Positions 1 to 7,686 of a stretch of 38,936 nucleotides of DNA are shown in pieces; the first letter of the stretch is position 1, and every line of letters starts with the position of its first letter. The notes under the pieces are model-generated. The model did no database searches and had not been told where the DNA came from. It was given only the letters and a program-made list of their open reading frames with translations. Location of the stretch: the IMG/VR virus record IMGVR_UViG_3300042400_000116, positions 1 through 38,936 of that record; one strand, 5' to 3'. This DNA is from a virus. The position numbers and the translations under genes are program-made.

Positions 1-120
1 CTTCAGCAGATACTTCTGCTTACGCAACTGGCTATGACGGAATCCTTCCAACAGTATTGGGTTCTAACTCAGGTTACAACAACTCAATCAACAGCACATT
101 CAGCACATCAAATCCTGGAG
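1..120. repeat. Terminal overlap, left copy (identical to 38817-38936)
   Basis: The first 120 bases are identical to the last 120. The repeat sits inside the capsid coding sequence and keeps its reading frame. It is therefore best read as the assembly overlap of a circular or circularly permuted molecule and not as a physical direct terminal repeat. Confidence 0.95.
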
Positions 121-575
121 TTGAATACCAAACAGTATTCTCTCGCTTGTACGATGCTGTGAAGGCTGACCCAGATGAGATTTTCCTTAACGGCGCAGAC
201 CGCAAGCAACTCTCAGACGCAATCAAGAACGGCTCAACTGCGAACTATCGTTTGAATCTAACTCAAACAGAAACTGGCGACTATGTCGGCGGTGCTGTAA
301 TTGGTGGACTACACAACGAAATCACAGGCAAGTTAGTTCCTATGACTGTTCACCCTTGGTTGCCACAAGGCGTAAGCCCTGTGCTTTCATACACACTTCC
401 AATCCCAGACACAGAGGTTTCAGACGTATGGTCAAACTTCATGGTTCAGGATTACATGGGTATTCAATGGCCTGTTAATCAGTTCGCCTACGAATTCTCA
501 ACATACTTCCGTGGAACATTCTTCTGTACCGCTCCAGCATGGAACGGCGCAGTATCAGGAATCGTAAACGCATAG
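1..575 (+). CDS. Major capsid protein, C-terminal part (continues from 37715-38816)
   Basis: This is the 3' end of the major capsid gene, which is cut by the contig ends. The reading frame entering at base 3 is the same frame as the one running off the right end, because bases 1-120 duplicate 38817-38936. Joined, the gene is 1,677 bp and encodes 558 residues. The part here is the C-terminal half of the HK97-fold region, with a helix-rich stretch after the motif GVEYQTVFSRLYDAVKADP and a beta-rich C-terminus. It forms the capsid shell. The gene lies downstream of the protease/scaffold gene and upstream of connector genes, as is usual. See the entry at 37715 for the N-terminal half. Confidence 0.88.
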   Translation, partial: SADTSAYATGYDGILPTVLGSNSGYNNSINSTFSTSNPGVEYQTVFSRLYDAVKADPDEIFLNGADRKQLSDAIKNGSTANYRLNLTQTETGDYVGGAVIGGLHNEITGKLVPMTVHPWLPQGVSPVLSYTLPIPDTEVSDVWSNFMVQDYMGIQWPVNQFAYEFSTYFRGTFFCTAPAWNGAVSGIVNA

Positions 576-576
576 T

Positions 577-675
577 ATGTGCTTGGAATGCGGTTGTGGC
601 GAAGTTAGTAGCACTCACGGACGTGATGATGTTTCAACTGCCGTCATAGTTTCACCTAACGAAACGCCTAAGTAA
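577..675 (+). CDS. Small cysteine-rich protein (32 aa), hypothetical
   Basis: A 32-residue frame starts one base after the capsid stop codon and ends just before a strong hairpin. The N-terminus is MCLECGCGE, a CxxCxC cluster followed by a histidine, which suggests metal binding. Similar tiny MCLxCGCG proteins are common in actinobacteria and their phages. No good ribosome binding site precedes the ATG, so expression would depend on translational coupling to the capsid gene. The function is unknown. Confidence 0.5.
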   Translation: MCLECGCGEVSSTHGRDDVSTAVIVSPNETPK

Positions 676-681
676 ACGAAG

Positions 682-713
682 GGGAGTGCGTCATATCAAA
701 AGGGCGCACTCCC
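682..713 (+). terminator. Hairpin after the capsid gene, probable terminator
   Basis: GGGAGTGCG (682-690) pairs perfectly with CGCACTCCC (705-713), a 9-bp GC-rich stem around a 14-nt loop, followed by TAATTCGTTT. The T-run is weak, so it may attenuate or process transcripts after the highly expressed capsid gene and not fully terminate them. Confidence 0.55.
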
Positions 714-746
714 TAATTCGTTTCACATGAGAGTAAAGGAAGCAAA

Positions 747-1034
747 GTGTCAAGGTTAATAGCATCAGATGGCGGTGTTAGAGGCGTGGATATTACGACA
801 GAGCGCGGAGTGTATAAATACAATCCAGACCGCAAAGGCGTAATCAACGTAGAGAATCCTAATCACGCAAGGCAACTAAAGGCGGAAGGCTTCTTTGAGG
901 CAAGTTTAATGGGTCCTGCTACAAATGGTGCGGCTCTAGGCTTCACCTGTGTTGAGTGTGGATTCGGTTCATGGTTTAGAAAGTGTTCGCGTTGCGGTCA
1001 CGAGAACGGAACGCCAGAGAGAGATGGTGAATAA
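747..1034 (+). CDS. Zinc-ribbon protein in the head-connector region, hypothetical
   Basis: This 95-residue protein starts with GTG behind an AAAGGAAG ribosome binding site. The C-terminal third carries two CxxC pairs (CVECG and CSRCGH, about residues 70-85) that would form a zinc ribbon. The N-terminal part is predicted beta-rich, with a conserved-looking stretch around VENPNHARQLKAEGF. Its stop overlaps the start of the head-tail connector gene (TAATG), so the two are translationally coupled. Position between capsid and connector suggests a minor virion or connector-accessory role, but I do not recognise a named family. Confidence 0.7.
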   Translation: MSRLIASDGGVRGVDITTERGVYKYNPDRKGVINVENPNHARQLKAEGFFEASLMGPATNGAALGFTCVECGFGSWFRKCSRCGHENGTPERDGE

Positions 1035-1924
1035 TGGCTGTAGGTATATCAACTCAGCAACCATTACATGAGAATCCGTATATCACAATAGCGGAATACA
1101 AGAACGCACCTACATCTATTGACTATGACAATTTAGTAGTAGGCGGTAACGCTAACGCCCAAGACGCTGAGTTAAAGAATGTTATTCTCCGCGCTTCATC
1201 ATTCTTAGATGAATACTTAAATCAAAATCTTAACGCTACAACTCAAACAGAGAATCAGCGTATTCGTTTTACACCGCAGGGGTATATATCACTTCACCCT
1301 AATAACAGCCCTGTCATTTCATTATCCAATTTTGAGTACGGCTCAGACCCTACTAATTTAGTAACACTTCCTGATTGTTCTGTTGCGTGGTTTGAGAATC
1401 AACAAATCGTTATTCCAGTTTCACAATTATCAACTACATGGACAAGTCAAGGACCTCTAAGTTTCGGTGGTGCTTACAGCAACTCACAGCAAATCTTTGC
1501 TAGTTATACATACACATCTGGTTACGTCAATAATCCAATAGCAACAGCAACAGCAGGTCAAAGCACTCTAACTGTTCAAGACGCAACAGGTATCGTGGCT
1601 GGCATGAAACTCCGTATTTACGATGGCGCAAGTAGTGAAACAGTTACAGTTAATAGTACCTACACCTACGCCTCTACGACTGTTCCCTTGACCGCTGCGC
1701 TGTCTTATGCCCACTCCGCAGGAGTACCGCTAGGAAACCTACCTAACGCAATTAAAGAAGCCTGTATCCTTGTCACAACGGCTTTTCTTAAAATGCGTGG
1801 TGATACTTCAATGACAATGAACGTAACTACTCAGGCTGGTGCTAACGTAACTGGTGCTGAGCGATATGGTTCAGAGATTGCTACCGCTTTACAAATGGTT
1901 AGCCTCTATCGCAGGATTCGTTAA
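1034..1924 (+). CDS. Head-tail connector (adaptor) protein
   Basis: The 296-residue product begins with a segment (ITIAEYKNAP, then a helix with LRASSFLDEYLNQNL) typical of gp6-like head-tail adaptors, which form a ring below the portal. The C-terminal helix (NAIKEACILVTTAFLKMR) is also typical. Between them is a beta-rich insert of roughly residues 95-235, including a segment resembling a small structural domain (ATATAGQSTLTVQDATGI). That makes the protein longer than the usual 100-200 residues. It overlaps both neighbours by a few bases, in the usual capsid-connector-tail order. The family call rests on these motifs and position. Confidence 0.7.
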   Translation: MAVGISTQQPLHENPYITIAEYKNAPTSIDYDNLVVGGNANAQDAELKNVILRASSFLDEYLNQNLNATTQTENQRIRFTPQGYISLHPNNSPVISLSNFEYGSDPTNLVTLPDCSVAWFENQQIVIPVSQLSTTWTSQGPLSFGGAYSNSQQIFASYTYTSGYVNNPIATATAGQSTLTVQDATGIVAGMKLRIYDGASSETVTVNSTYTYASTTVPLTAALSYAHSAGVPLGNLPNAIKEACILVTTAFLKMRGDTSMTMNVTTQAGANVTGAERYGSEIATALQMVSLYRRIR

Positions 1925-2412
1925 TGGCAGGGCGCACAGGCGTTCGGGCTACTCTTTATACTTTCTTAACAGCCCCACCGATAACAGGACTCAATCAAGT
2001 ATTGACTTCGTTTCCTAAGCGAATAAACTTTCAAGTAGGTTCAACGGCAGGGCAGTTATCACGCGCTGCCTGTGTAATCTTTATTCAGTCTGAAACAGAA
2101 TCTCGCTTGGCTATTGGTGGCGCGACAAGCGGTTGGAAGCGCGTAGATTATTCTGTTGTGTTACAGGTCTATCAACACTCCCTTCAGCGAAATGCCGAAG
2201 ACGCGATGATAGACTTTGATACACTAATAGATAACATTAAGACGCGACTGCGCTCTAACCATAACTTCGGTGATACAACTGGGGTATTAGTATGGCAGGG
2301 TGCTGAGCCAATGATAGATACCTTCTACGGCGAACCATCAACGCTCGCCGAGGGGGCAACAGAAACATTCGCTGAACTTCAATTTGATGTTACCGAAATG
2401 ATTCAAGCATAG
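1924..2412 (+). CDS. Tail terminator / tail completion protein
   Basis: This 162-residue protein lies between the connector and the tail tube, the usual place of the tail terminator that caps the tube and docks it to the head. It shows the alternating pattern of that family: an N-terminal helix, a central strand set (RVDYSVVLQVYQHSL), a helix with a DTLIDNIKTRLR segment, and a C-terminal strand (TFAELQFDVTEM). The start codon overlaps the upstream stop (TTAATGG). Assignment is by position and predicted fold, so a head-closure role is the alternative. Confidence 0.62.
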   Translation: MAGRTGVRATLYTFLTAPPITGLNQVLTSFPKRINFQVGSTAGQLSRAACVIFIQSETESRLAIGGATSGWKRVDYSVVLQVYQHSLQRNAEDAMIDFDTLIDNIKTRLRSNHNFGDTTGVLVWQGAEPMIDTFYGEPSTLAEGATETFAELQFDVTEMIQA

Positions 2413-2420
2413 GAGATGAA

Positions 2421-2606
2421 ATGAAATACAAATATACAGGAACAGACTCACGCGTCATTCCTTCGCTTGGAATTGTCGTTAATTCAGGCGATGAGTTTGA
2501 TGGTCCAGAAGGACTTCACATTCATGACGTTGAGTTAGCAAGTGGTAAAATCTTTTCCAAACCATCAACAGCGTCAGCGTCTGCTGACTTAACAGCAGGA
2601 GAGTGA
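2421..2606 (+). CDS. Small conserved tail-region protein, hypothetical
   Basis: A 61-residue protein preceded by GGAGATGAA as ribosome binding site. Its N-terminal half (KYKYTGTDSRVIPSLGIVVNSGDEF) is beta-rich and resembles small proteins found next to tail-tube genes in many phages. The C-terminus is a low-complexity Ser/Ala tail. It is followed after four bases by the tail tube gene. No function is known to me. Confidence 0.7.
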   Translation: MKYKYTGTDSRVIPSLGIVVNSGDEFDGPEGLHIHDVELASGKIFSKPSTASASADLTAGE

Positions 2607-2610
2607 ACAA

Positions 2611-3597
2611 ATGGCCGTACAAAATTCCGTTCGTTCCTATGTGGGTATCGCTAAAGAAGTCACAAAGGGAACACCAGTAGCAGCAACAGATTATTTATTA
2701 TTATCCAAAGACGCCTTCAAGCCAGTAGATGTGATTGACCCACTCTACGATAAAGGCTTACGCGGTGCTATGGTTGAAAACTACAACTACATTCCTGGAC
2801 GTACTCGCTCTACTGTTGATTATGGTGGCGCAGTATTCGCCGATGGAATTGGTTATGGACTAACTGGCATTATGGGTGCTTGCGCTACTGTAGGCGCCTC
2901 AGCCCCATTTACACATACAATCTCATTGAAGAACAGCCTCGCTGCTTCAACAGATGTTCAGCCACTTTCATATACAATTACTGATTTCTATGCGGCTGGT
3001 GTTCGCTATTATCCAGCGCAGCAAATCACAGACTTCTCATTGAAGTTCAACGCTGATGGTATGTTGGAATATGACATGAAGTCTATGGGCTTCGCTTCTT
3101 CTACAACTACAGCACCAACTCCAACTTTCAGCACACTACTTCCTACTCCAGTATGGCAGGGAACTGTATCTATTGGTGGAACTGCTATCACTAATGCTAT
3201 GGAAGGAACGATTTCAATGAAGCGTTCTTCTGAAGCAATTTATGGTATCTCTCAAACACAGAACCCATTCTCAGTATTCGTTGGTGCGCTAGAAGTTACT
3301 GGCAATATCAAGTTCGTTATGGAAGCAGACACAGAACTTACACGCTACCTAACAAACACTCAGCCAGCGATTGTCCTTGACTGGGCTTACGGCGCAGGTG
3401 CGGCAGCAGTACAGATTCAAGCAACTATCTCTGATGGTGCTTATACAGCAGCAGCAATCGAACGCTCAGACGATTATGTAACAATCACAATAGACCTAAA
3501 TGCTATTGGTAATTCAACAGACGCAGGTGCTTCTGGTGGATTCTCCCCAATTAAATGGGTCTTAAAGAACGCAAAGGCTTCTGGTACTTATATCTAA
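2611..3597 (+). CDS. Major tail tube protein
   Basis: The 328-residue product starts MAVQNSVRSYVGIAKEVTKG, a typical tail-tube start for the Phage_tube_2-type family: a glycine-rich N-terminal strand, then TPVAATDYLLL. Much of the protein is beta-strand, with repeated segments such as YGGAVFADGIGYGL. It polymerises as rings to form the tail tube. It has a strong ribosome binding site (CAGGAGAG) and is followed by a long perfect hairpin terminator, consistent with high expression. It precedes the tail chaperone and tape measure genes in the standard order. Confidence 0.85.
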   Translation: MAVQNSVRSYVGIAKEVTKGTPVAATDYLLLSKDAFKPVDVIDPLYDKGLRGAMVENYNYIPGRTRSTVDYGGAVFADGIGYGLTGIMGACATVGASAPFTHTISLKNSLAASTDVQPLSYTITDFYAAGVRYYPAQQITDFSLKFNADGMLEYDMKSMGFASSTTTAPTPTFSTLLPTPVWQGTVSIGGTAITNAMEGTISMKRSSEAIYGISQTQNPFSVFVGALEVTGNIKFVMEADTELTRYLTNTQPAIVLDWAYGAGAAAVQIQATISDGAYTAAAIERSDDYVTITIDLNAIGNSTDAGASGGFSPIKWVLKNAKASGTYI

Positions 3598-3611
3598 GTA
3601 ACAGAACAAAA

Positions 3612-3663
3612 GTGCTAGGGAGTTGGTTGAGCAGTCGCCTTCCCTGTTCCCACTCCCTAGCAC
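3612..3663 (+). terminator. Strong hairpin terminator after the tail tube gene
   Basis: GTGCTAGGGAGT (3612-3623) pairs perfectly over 12 bp with ACTCCCTAGCAC (3652-3663), with a 28-nt loop, followed by CCTCTTT. It separates the tail tube gene from the tail chaperone gene. A TATACT hexamer at 3674-3679, just downstream, matches the -10 of the early promoter at 15971. It lacks a recognisable -35, so I do not call a promoter there. Confidence 0.72.
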
Positions 3664-3712
3664 CCTCTTTAGATATACTGTGAAGGCAAACTAACAATCG
3701 GAAGGAAACAAA

Positions 3713-4069
3713 ATGGCAAGTAAGACAGTTAAGTTACCTAGTGGCGCAGAGGTAGTCCTCAAAGACCCCAAGACACTACGCGTTCGTGACCGCAAGAAGG
3801 TATTCGAGCAAGCAAGTAATGCTAAAGAAGGAATAATGCAGGCTCTTTCTTTGAGCGATGGCTTGCTTGCTATTCTCATTGAATCATGGACACTTGATTT
3901 CATTATCCCTTCTGTCCGTATTGAGTCTATCGACGAAATGGAAATGGCTGATTACGACTACTTGACAGAACAAACTAAAGACGCTCAAAAGGTTCTGTTC
4001 CCTTCATTAAGTCAAACTGATGAATCAGAAAAGAATCCTGAAAGCCCTTTCGAAAACTCCAAAGATTAA
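3713..4069 (+). CDS. Tail assembly chaperone, unshifted form (gpG-like)
   Basis: This 118-residue protein starts after a GGAAGG ribosome binding site. It has an N-terminal beta segment (KTVKLPSGAEVVLKDPKTL), a helical core, and an acidic, Ser/Glu-rich C-terminus (TDESEKNPESPFENSKD) of the sort found at the end of gpG-type chaperones. These chaperones coat the tape measure protein during tail assembly and are absent from the mature virion. The frame contains a slippery heptamer six codons before the stop, giving a longer G-T form (next entry). The position between tail tube and tape measure is diagnostic. Confidence 0.85.
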   Translation: MASKTVKLPSGAEVVLKDPKTLRVRDRKKVFEQASNAKEGIMQALSLSDGLLAILIESWTLDFIIPSVRIESIDEMEMADYDYLTEQTKDAQKVLFPSLSQTDESEKNPESPFENSKD

Positions 4070-4263
4070 GGTGGCTACTTGAAGGTGGCGAACGCCACGA
4101 AGCCTTCACTTATCCAGACGAAGAATGGTTTTACTTTACTTGCGCGAAGGAGTTCGGTTGGACTCCTGCGCAGGTAGATGAGCAACCTGCTTATTTGATG
4201 GATTGGTTAATTTCTATTTCGGGATTAGTGAAACAGGTAGAAAGTGATAACATCAAATCTTAA
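3713..4263 (+). CDS. Tail assembly chaperone, -1 frameshift form (gpGT-like, 183 aa)
   Basis: A -1 shift at CCCTTTC (4045-4051) joins 113 codons of the upstream frame to 70 codons of a second frame that has no start of its own. That second frame encodes a typical T-domain with RLRWLLEGGERHEAF, then DEEWFYFTCAKEFGW, and LMDWLISISGLV. The second frame runs to a TAA at 4261-4263, 20 bases into the next gene. The G and G-T pair is conserved across siphoviruses, and here the frame, heptamer phase and downstream protein content all fit. The rate of shifting cannot be told from sequence. Confidence 0.85.
4045..4051 (+). promoter_or_regulatory. Programmed -1 ribosomal frameshift site CCCTTTC
   Basis: The heptamer fits X XXY YYZ with the correct phase (codons CCT and TTC in frame 0, read as CCC and TTT after slipping). 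A small hairpin follows at 4081-4107: GTGGC/GCCAC around a GAAC loop, flanked by GAAG/CTTC. It lies about 30 nt downstream, so a stimulatory role is uncertain. Confidence 0.82.
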
Positions 4264-4654
4264 ACAAGTACGTCAAGCCTTAGAGAAGGCTGGACAAGGA
4301 CTTGACGACAGCGCGCGTAATTGTCGTGATGAAATGATGAACACTTTGATTCAGTTATCTAAAGAAGAAATCGTAGGAAGACGACCTAAAGGACAGAAGG
4401 CTACATCGGGGCAGCCACCTATGAACAGAACAGGTAATTTGCGCCGTTCTATTCGTGGCGAGAAGTATAAAATTGGATTTGGTAAGTACGAAGCGATAGT
4501 TGGACCTACAATTATCTATGGTCGTAGAGTAGAATTGGGTGGTGGAAACTGGCCAAGCGGCACACGCTTCCCTTACATGGCACCTGCTTACGCTAAGTTC
4601 CGTGTAATCGCACCTACAATTATCAGAAAACATTTAGCGATTGGTGGTAGATAA
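4244..4654 (+). CDS. HK97 gp10-like neck/tail-completion protein
   Basis: This 136-residue protein has an N-terminal helical segment (KQVRQALEKAGQGLDDSARNCRDEM) and the family-typical stretch PPMNRTGNLRRSIRG, followed by a Gly-rich beta segment ending in PYMAPAYAKF. These match HK97 gp10-like head-tail proteins. The GTG start lies inside the end of the frameshifted chaperone, and its stop overlaps the tape measure start. Its place after the chaperones is unusual, since this family normally lies between connector and tail terminator. Confidence 0.72.
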   Translation: MITSNLKQVRQALEKAGQGLDDSARNCRDEMMNTLIQLSKEEIVGRRPKGQKATSGQPPMNRTGNLRRSIRGEKYKIGFGKYEAIVGPTIIYGRRVELGGGNWPSGTRFPYMAPAYAKFRVIAPTIIRKHLAIGGR

Positions 4655-7600
4655 TGGCGGGATTTTTACCACCAGCCATATTTGAAATCAAGGCTGTCGC
4701 TGATGACGCTATCGCAAAGTTCAAAGATGTTAATAATGAACTCGAAAAGATGGACAAGAAATCCCAAGACGCTGGCGGTTCCGTATCAAAATTAGATGGT
4801 GCTAGTCGTATTGCTACGGCAGGTTTACTTGCTATGGGTGCTGCTTTCGTGGGCTTCGCTGCTGTAGGTATAAAGGAAGCAAACGAGTCTGAACAAGCAT
4901 TGAACAAACTCGGTGTCACTATGGCGAACGTTGGAGTTAATACTGACGCGAACCGAGCAAAGGTAGAGAAACTCACCGACTCTTACGAAGGGTTAGGCTT
5001 CGGCAACGAGGAAGCGGCTGCTGGCTTTGACATCTTATTGAGAGCAACTGGCAGTCTAACTGCTTCGCAAGATTTACTTGCTCTCTCAGCAGACTTCGCG
5101 CGTACAAAGAATATGAGTTTAGCAGACGCTTCAAGAATCATGGCTAAAGCAGGACAAGGCTCAGCCAAAGCATTTAAGGAAATGGGTATATCGTTAGATA
5201 CAACTATTCCTAAATCTGAAGCAGTCGCAAAAGCGATGGACGAATTAAAGGTAAAAATTGGCGGTCAGGCTGTCGCTTATACTGAAACTTTCCAAGGAAA
5301 GTTAGCAGTTCTGAAAGAGGAAATTGGTTCGGTTGCTGAAAAACTAGGCGCGACAATTATTCCAATGCTAAAGAACTTAGTAACTGGCGTCAAAAATGCT
5401 ATTACGTTTATCGGTAAACATAAGACAGCATTCACTATTCTGGCTGGTGCGATAGTAACTGTTATGGTCGCGCTCGCTTCCTATAACGCAGCGGTAAAAG
5501 TGTCTATGGCATTGACTAAAGCGTGGACAGTCATAACAACGATTCAAAAAACAGTAACGGCTTTGATGACAGGGCAACAATTAGCACTCAATGGTGCTAT
5601 GGCATTGAATCCTATCGGCTTGGTTGTTGCTGCTGTCGTATTACTTATCGGTGCTTTCGTTTTGCTGTGGAACAAGTGTGAGCCTTTCCGCAAGATAATG
5701 ATTGATATTGGCAAGGTTGGATTGAAAGCATTAGGCGGTCTTATTTCAATCGTTGGACTTCTTGCTACTGGTTTACTTAAAATCGTTCTTGGACCAATGA
5801 AGTTACTATTGAAGGGTTTATCCTTACTTGGCGTTGATGCTGCTGGTACAGCACTCAAAGGAATTGAGAAAGCGACTGATGGCGTAGGCAAGTTCTTTGA
5901 TGGCGCAGCAAAGAAAGTTAATGAACTTGCTGGTGGATTAGATAAGTTCAACAAGCCAATTAAACTTACTTTCGGCGCGATTAAAATACCTGATATCCCA
6001 AACGTTGAAGGCGGTGACGACGGTGGCGGTACTTCAGGACTTTCAAAGGCTGACGCGAAGAAAGCCGCTGACGCTAAGAAAAAAGATAACGAAGGTTACA
6101 TGAAAATTGTTGCTGACTTAACCAAAAAAGTTGGCGCAGCAAAAGAAAAGTTTAACGAAACAATGGAAAGTCTTGAAAAAGACCATGCCAAAAATATCAT
6201 ATCAATTAACGCTAACGCTACTGCTGAGATTGCCTCTCTCACTAAAAGTCATGAAGCGAAAATTGCTAAACTCAATAAAGACGCACATGAAAAACGAGGC
6301 AAGTTAGCGGCTGACGCTGCCAAGAAGATACTTAAATTAGAAACAGATGCTAAGAATAAAATTGTTGAACTTGAATCTGCGTCTAAAGAAAAGGTTCTAG
6401 CAATACAAGAAGATTTCAATAACAAGATGGCTGACCTTAATAAGAAGAAGTCAGAAGATTTAGCCAAACTTGAACTTGATAATCAAAAGAAAATTGAAAG
6501 CATTACTAAACAGGGTGCTGCCAATCTAGCCTCTATCGTCAAGCAGTCTGTTGATCGTTTACGCGACGCTTATGCTAAGGGAACTGAGTTCAAGTTAGGT
6601 GATGTATTCAAGGGCTTGAAAGAAAGCGGTTCTCAAAGCGCAGATGGATTGCTAGCCTCTATGAAGGCAAAATTATCTGCTGCTAAAAATCTTGCTGAAA
6701 ATGCTGCGTTTCTTCAGGCTAACGGATTCTCTCAAACATTTATTGAAGAAGTGGTGGCTGCTGGTCCAGATGTAGGTAATCAGTTAGCGGAGTCCATACT
6801 TAATGCTTCACCTCAAACTATTAGTGAATTACGCTCCTTGTATAATGAGATTGAAACACAATCCTCGACTGGGCTAGACGCGCTTGCTAATTCAATGAGT
6901 ACGGGCGCACGTCTAGCAACAAGCGAATTGACTAAGGCTTACGCTGATTCACAGAAAGATACTGCTGACGCGCTGGCAGCACAGGCACAAGATTATGTAA
7001 ACTCACAGGCGGAAATCTCTAAGGTCTTTAGCGAAACTATGGGTCAGGCTGAAAAAGACAGAGATACCGCGATAGCGCAAGCGCATAAAGACTTAGCGGA
7101 TTCTATAACTGCTGTCAATAAACAATTACAAGAATCTATTGCTTCAATCAACGCTGACTTAGCGGAAGCACTTGCTCAGGTAGATAGCGACTTGGCTGAA
7201 GCCATCGCTGAGGAAAACGCGGCATTCGCTGAAGCGTTACTAGAAATACAAACCAACCTTGATACTGCGTTGTCAGACGAAATGATTGCGTTCGCCGAGA
7301 AACAAGACGAAGCGCGCGAAGCATTAACAGAAGCGTTAGACGCAATTCAAGCAGAGTTTGAAGAGAAGTTAGGCAAGATAAAAAACGCTACTAAGTCTAC
7401 AACTACTGCTATAAATGCTATGGTCAAAGCGTTAAATGCTGCTAGGGATTTAGCAGCGAAGCCTATGCCTACTCCACCGATTGTTACCCCGCCAGTTCTA
7501 GGTGCTGGTGCTATTAAGACTGGCGCAATTACTAATGACGAATACAATAAAGAAAGCGGTGGCGGTGCTGGTGGTGGCGTTAAAGTAATTGTGAATGCGC

Positions 7601-7686
7601 CTATAACTAATTACAATACAACTAGCGATACCGAAACAAGCGATACAATAATAAGACTTGCTAAGTTTGGATTGGCGGTAACTTAA
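4654..7686 (+). CDS. Tape measure protein
   Basis: At 1,010 residues this is the longest gene. The N-terminal 250 residues resemble the TP901-type tape measure domain (segments such as QALNKLGVTMANVGV, TYTETFQGKLAVLKEEIG-like helices). Hydrophobic segments lie near residues 52-75, 258-280, 318-342 and 358-395. Long Lys/Glu/Ala coiled coils occupy about 480-640 and 760-930, and a Gly-rich region precedes the C-terminus. It sets tail length and is ejected ahead of DNA. With the known ratio of about 1.5 angstrom per residue, the tail would be about 150 nm. It is flanked by tail chaperones and Dit, as expected. Confidence 0.9.
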   Translation: MAGFLPPAIFEIKAVADDAIAKFKDVNNELEKMDKKSQDAGGSVSKLDGASRIATAGLLAMGAAFVGFAAVGIKEANESEQALNKLGVTMANVGVNTDANRAKVEKLTDSYEGLGFGNEEAAAGFDILLRATGSLTASQDLLALSADFARTKNMSLADASRIMAKAGQGSAKAFKEMGISLDTTIPKSEAVAKAMDELKVKIGGQAVAYTETFQGKLAVLKEEIGSVAEKLGATIIPMLKNLVTGVKNAITFIGKHKTAFTILAGAIVTVMVALASYNAAVKVSMALTKAWTVITTIQKTVTALMTGQQLALNGAMALNPIGLVVAAVVLLIGAFVLLWNKCEPFRKIMIDIGKVGLKALGGLISIVGLLATGLLKIVLGPMKLLLKGLSLLGVDAAGTALKGIEKATDGVGKFFDGAAKKVNELAGGLDKFNKPIKLTFGAIKIPDIPNVEGGDDGGGTSGLSKADAKKAADAKKKDNEGYMKIVADLTKKVGAAKEKFNETMESLEKDHAKNIISINANATAEIASLTKSHEAKIAKLNKDAHEKRGKLAADAAKKILKLETDAKNKIVELESASKEKVLAIQEDFNNKMADLNKKKSEDLAKLELDNQKKIESITKQGAANLASIVKQSVDRLRDAYAKGTEFKLGDVFKGLKESGSQSADGLLASMKAKLSAAKNLAENAAFLQANGFSQTFIEEVVAAGPDVGNQLAESILNASPQTISELRSLYNEIETQSSTGLDALANSMSTGARLATSELTKAYADSQKDTADALAAQAQDYVNSQAEISKVFSETMGQAEKDRDTAIAQAHKDLADSITAVNKQLQESIASINADLAEALAQVDSDLAEAIAEENAAFAEALLEIQTNLDTALSDEMIAFAEKQDEAREALTEALDAIQAEFEEKLGKIKNATKSTTTAINAMVKALNAARDLAAKPMPTPPIVTPPVLGAGAIKTGAITNDEYNKESGGGAGGGVKVIVNAPITNYNTTSDTETSDTIIRLAKFGLAVT

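Noticed and set aside
5544-5954. 136-residue minus-strand reading frame
   Set aside because: It is antisense to the tape measure gene; its composition reflects the complementary codons.
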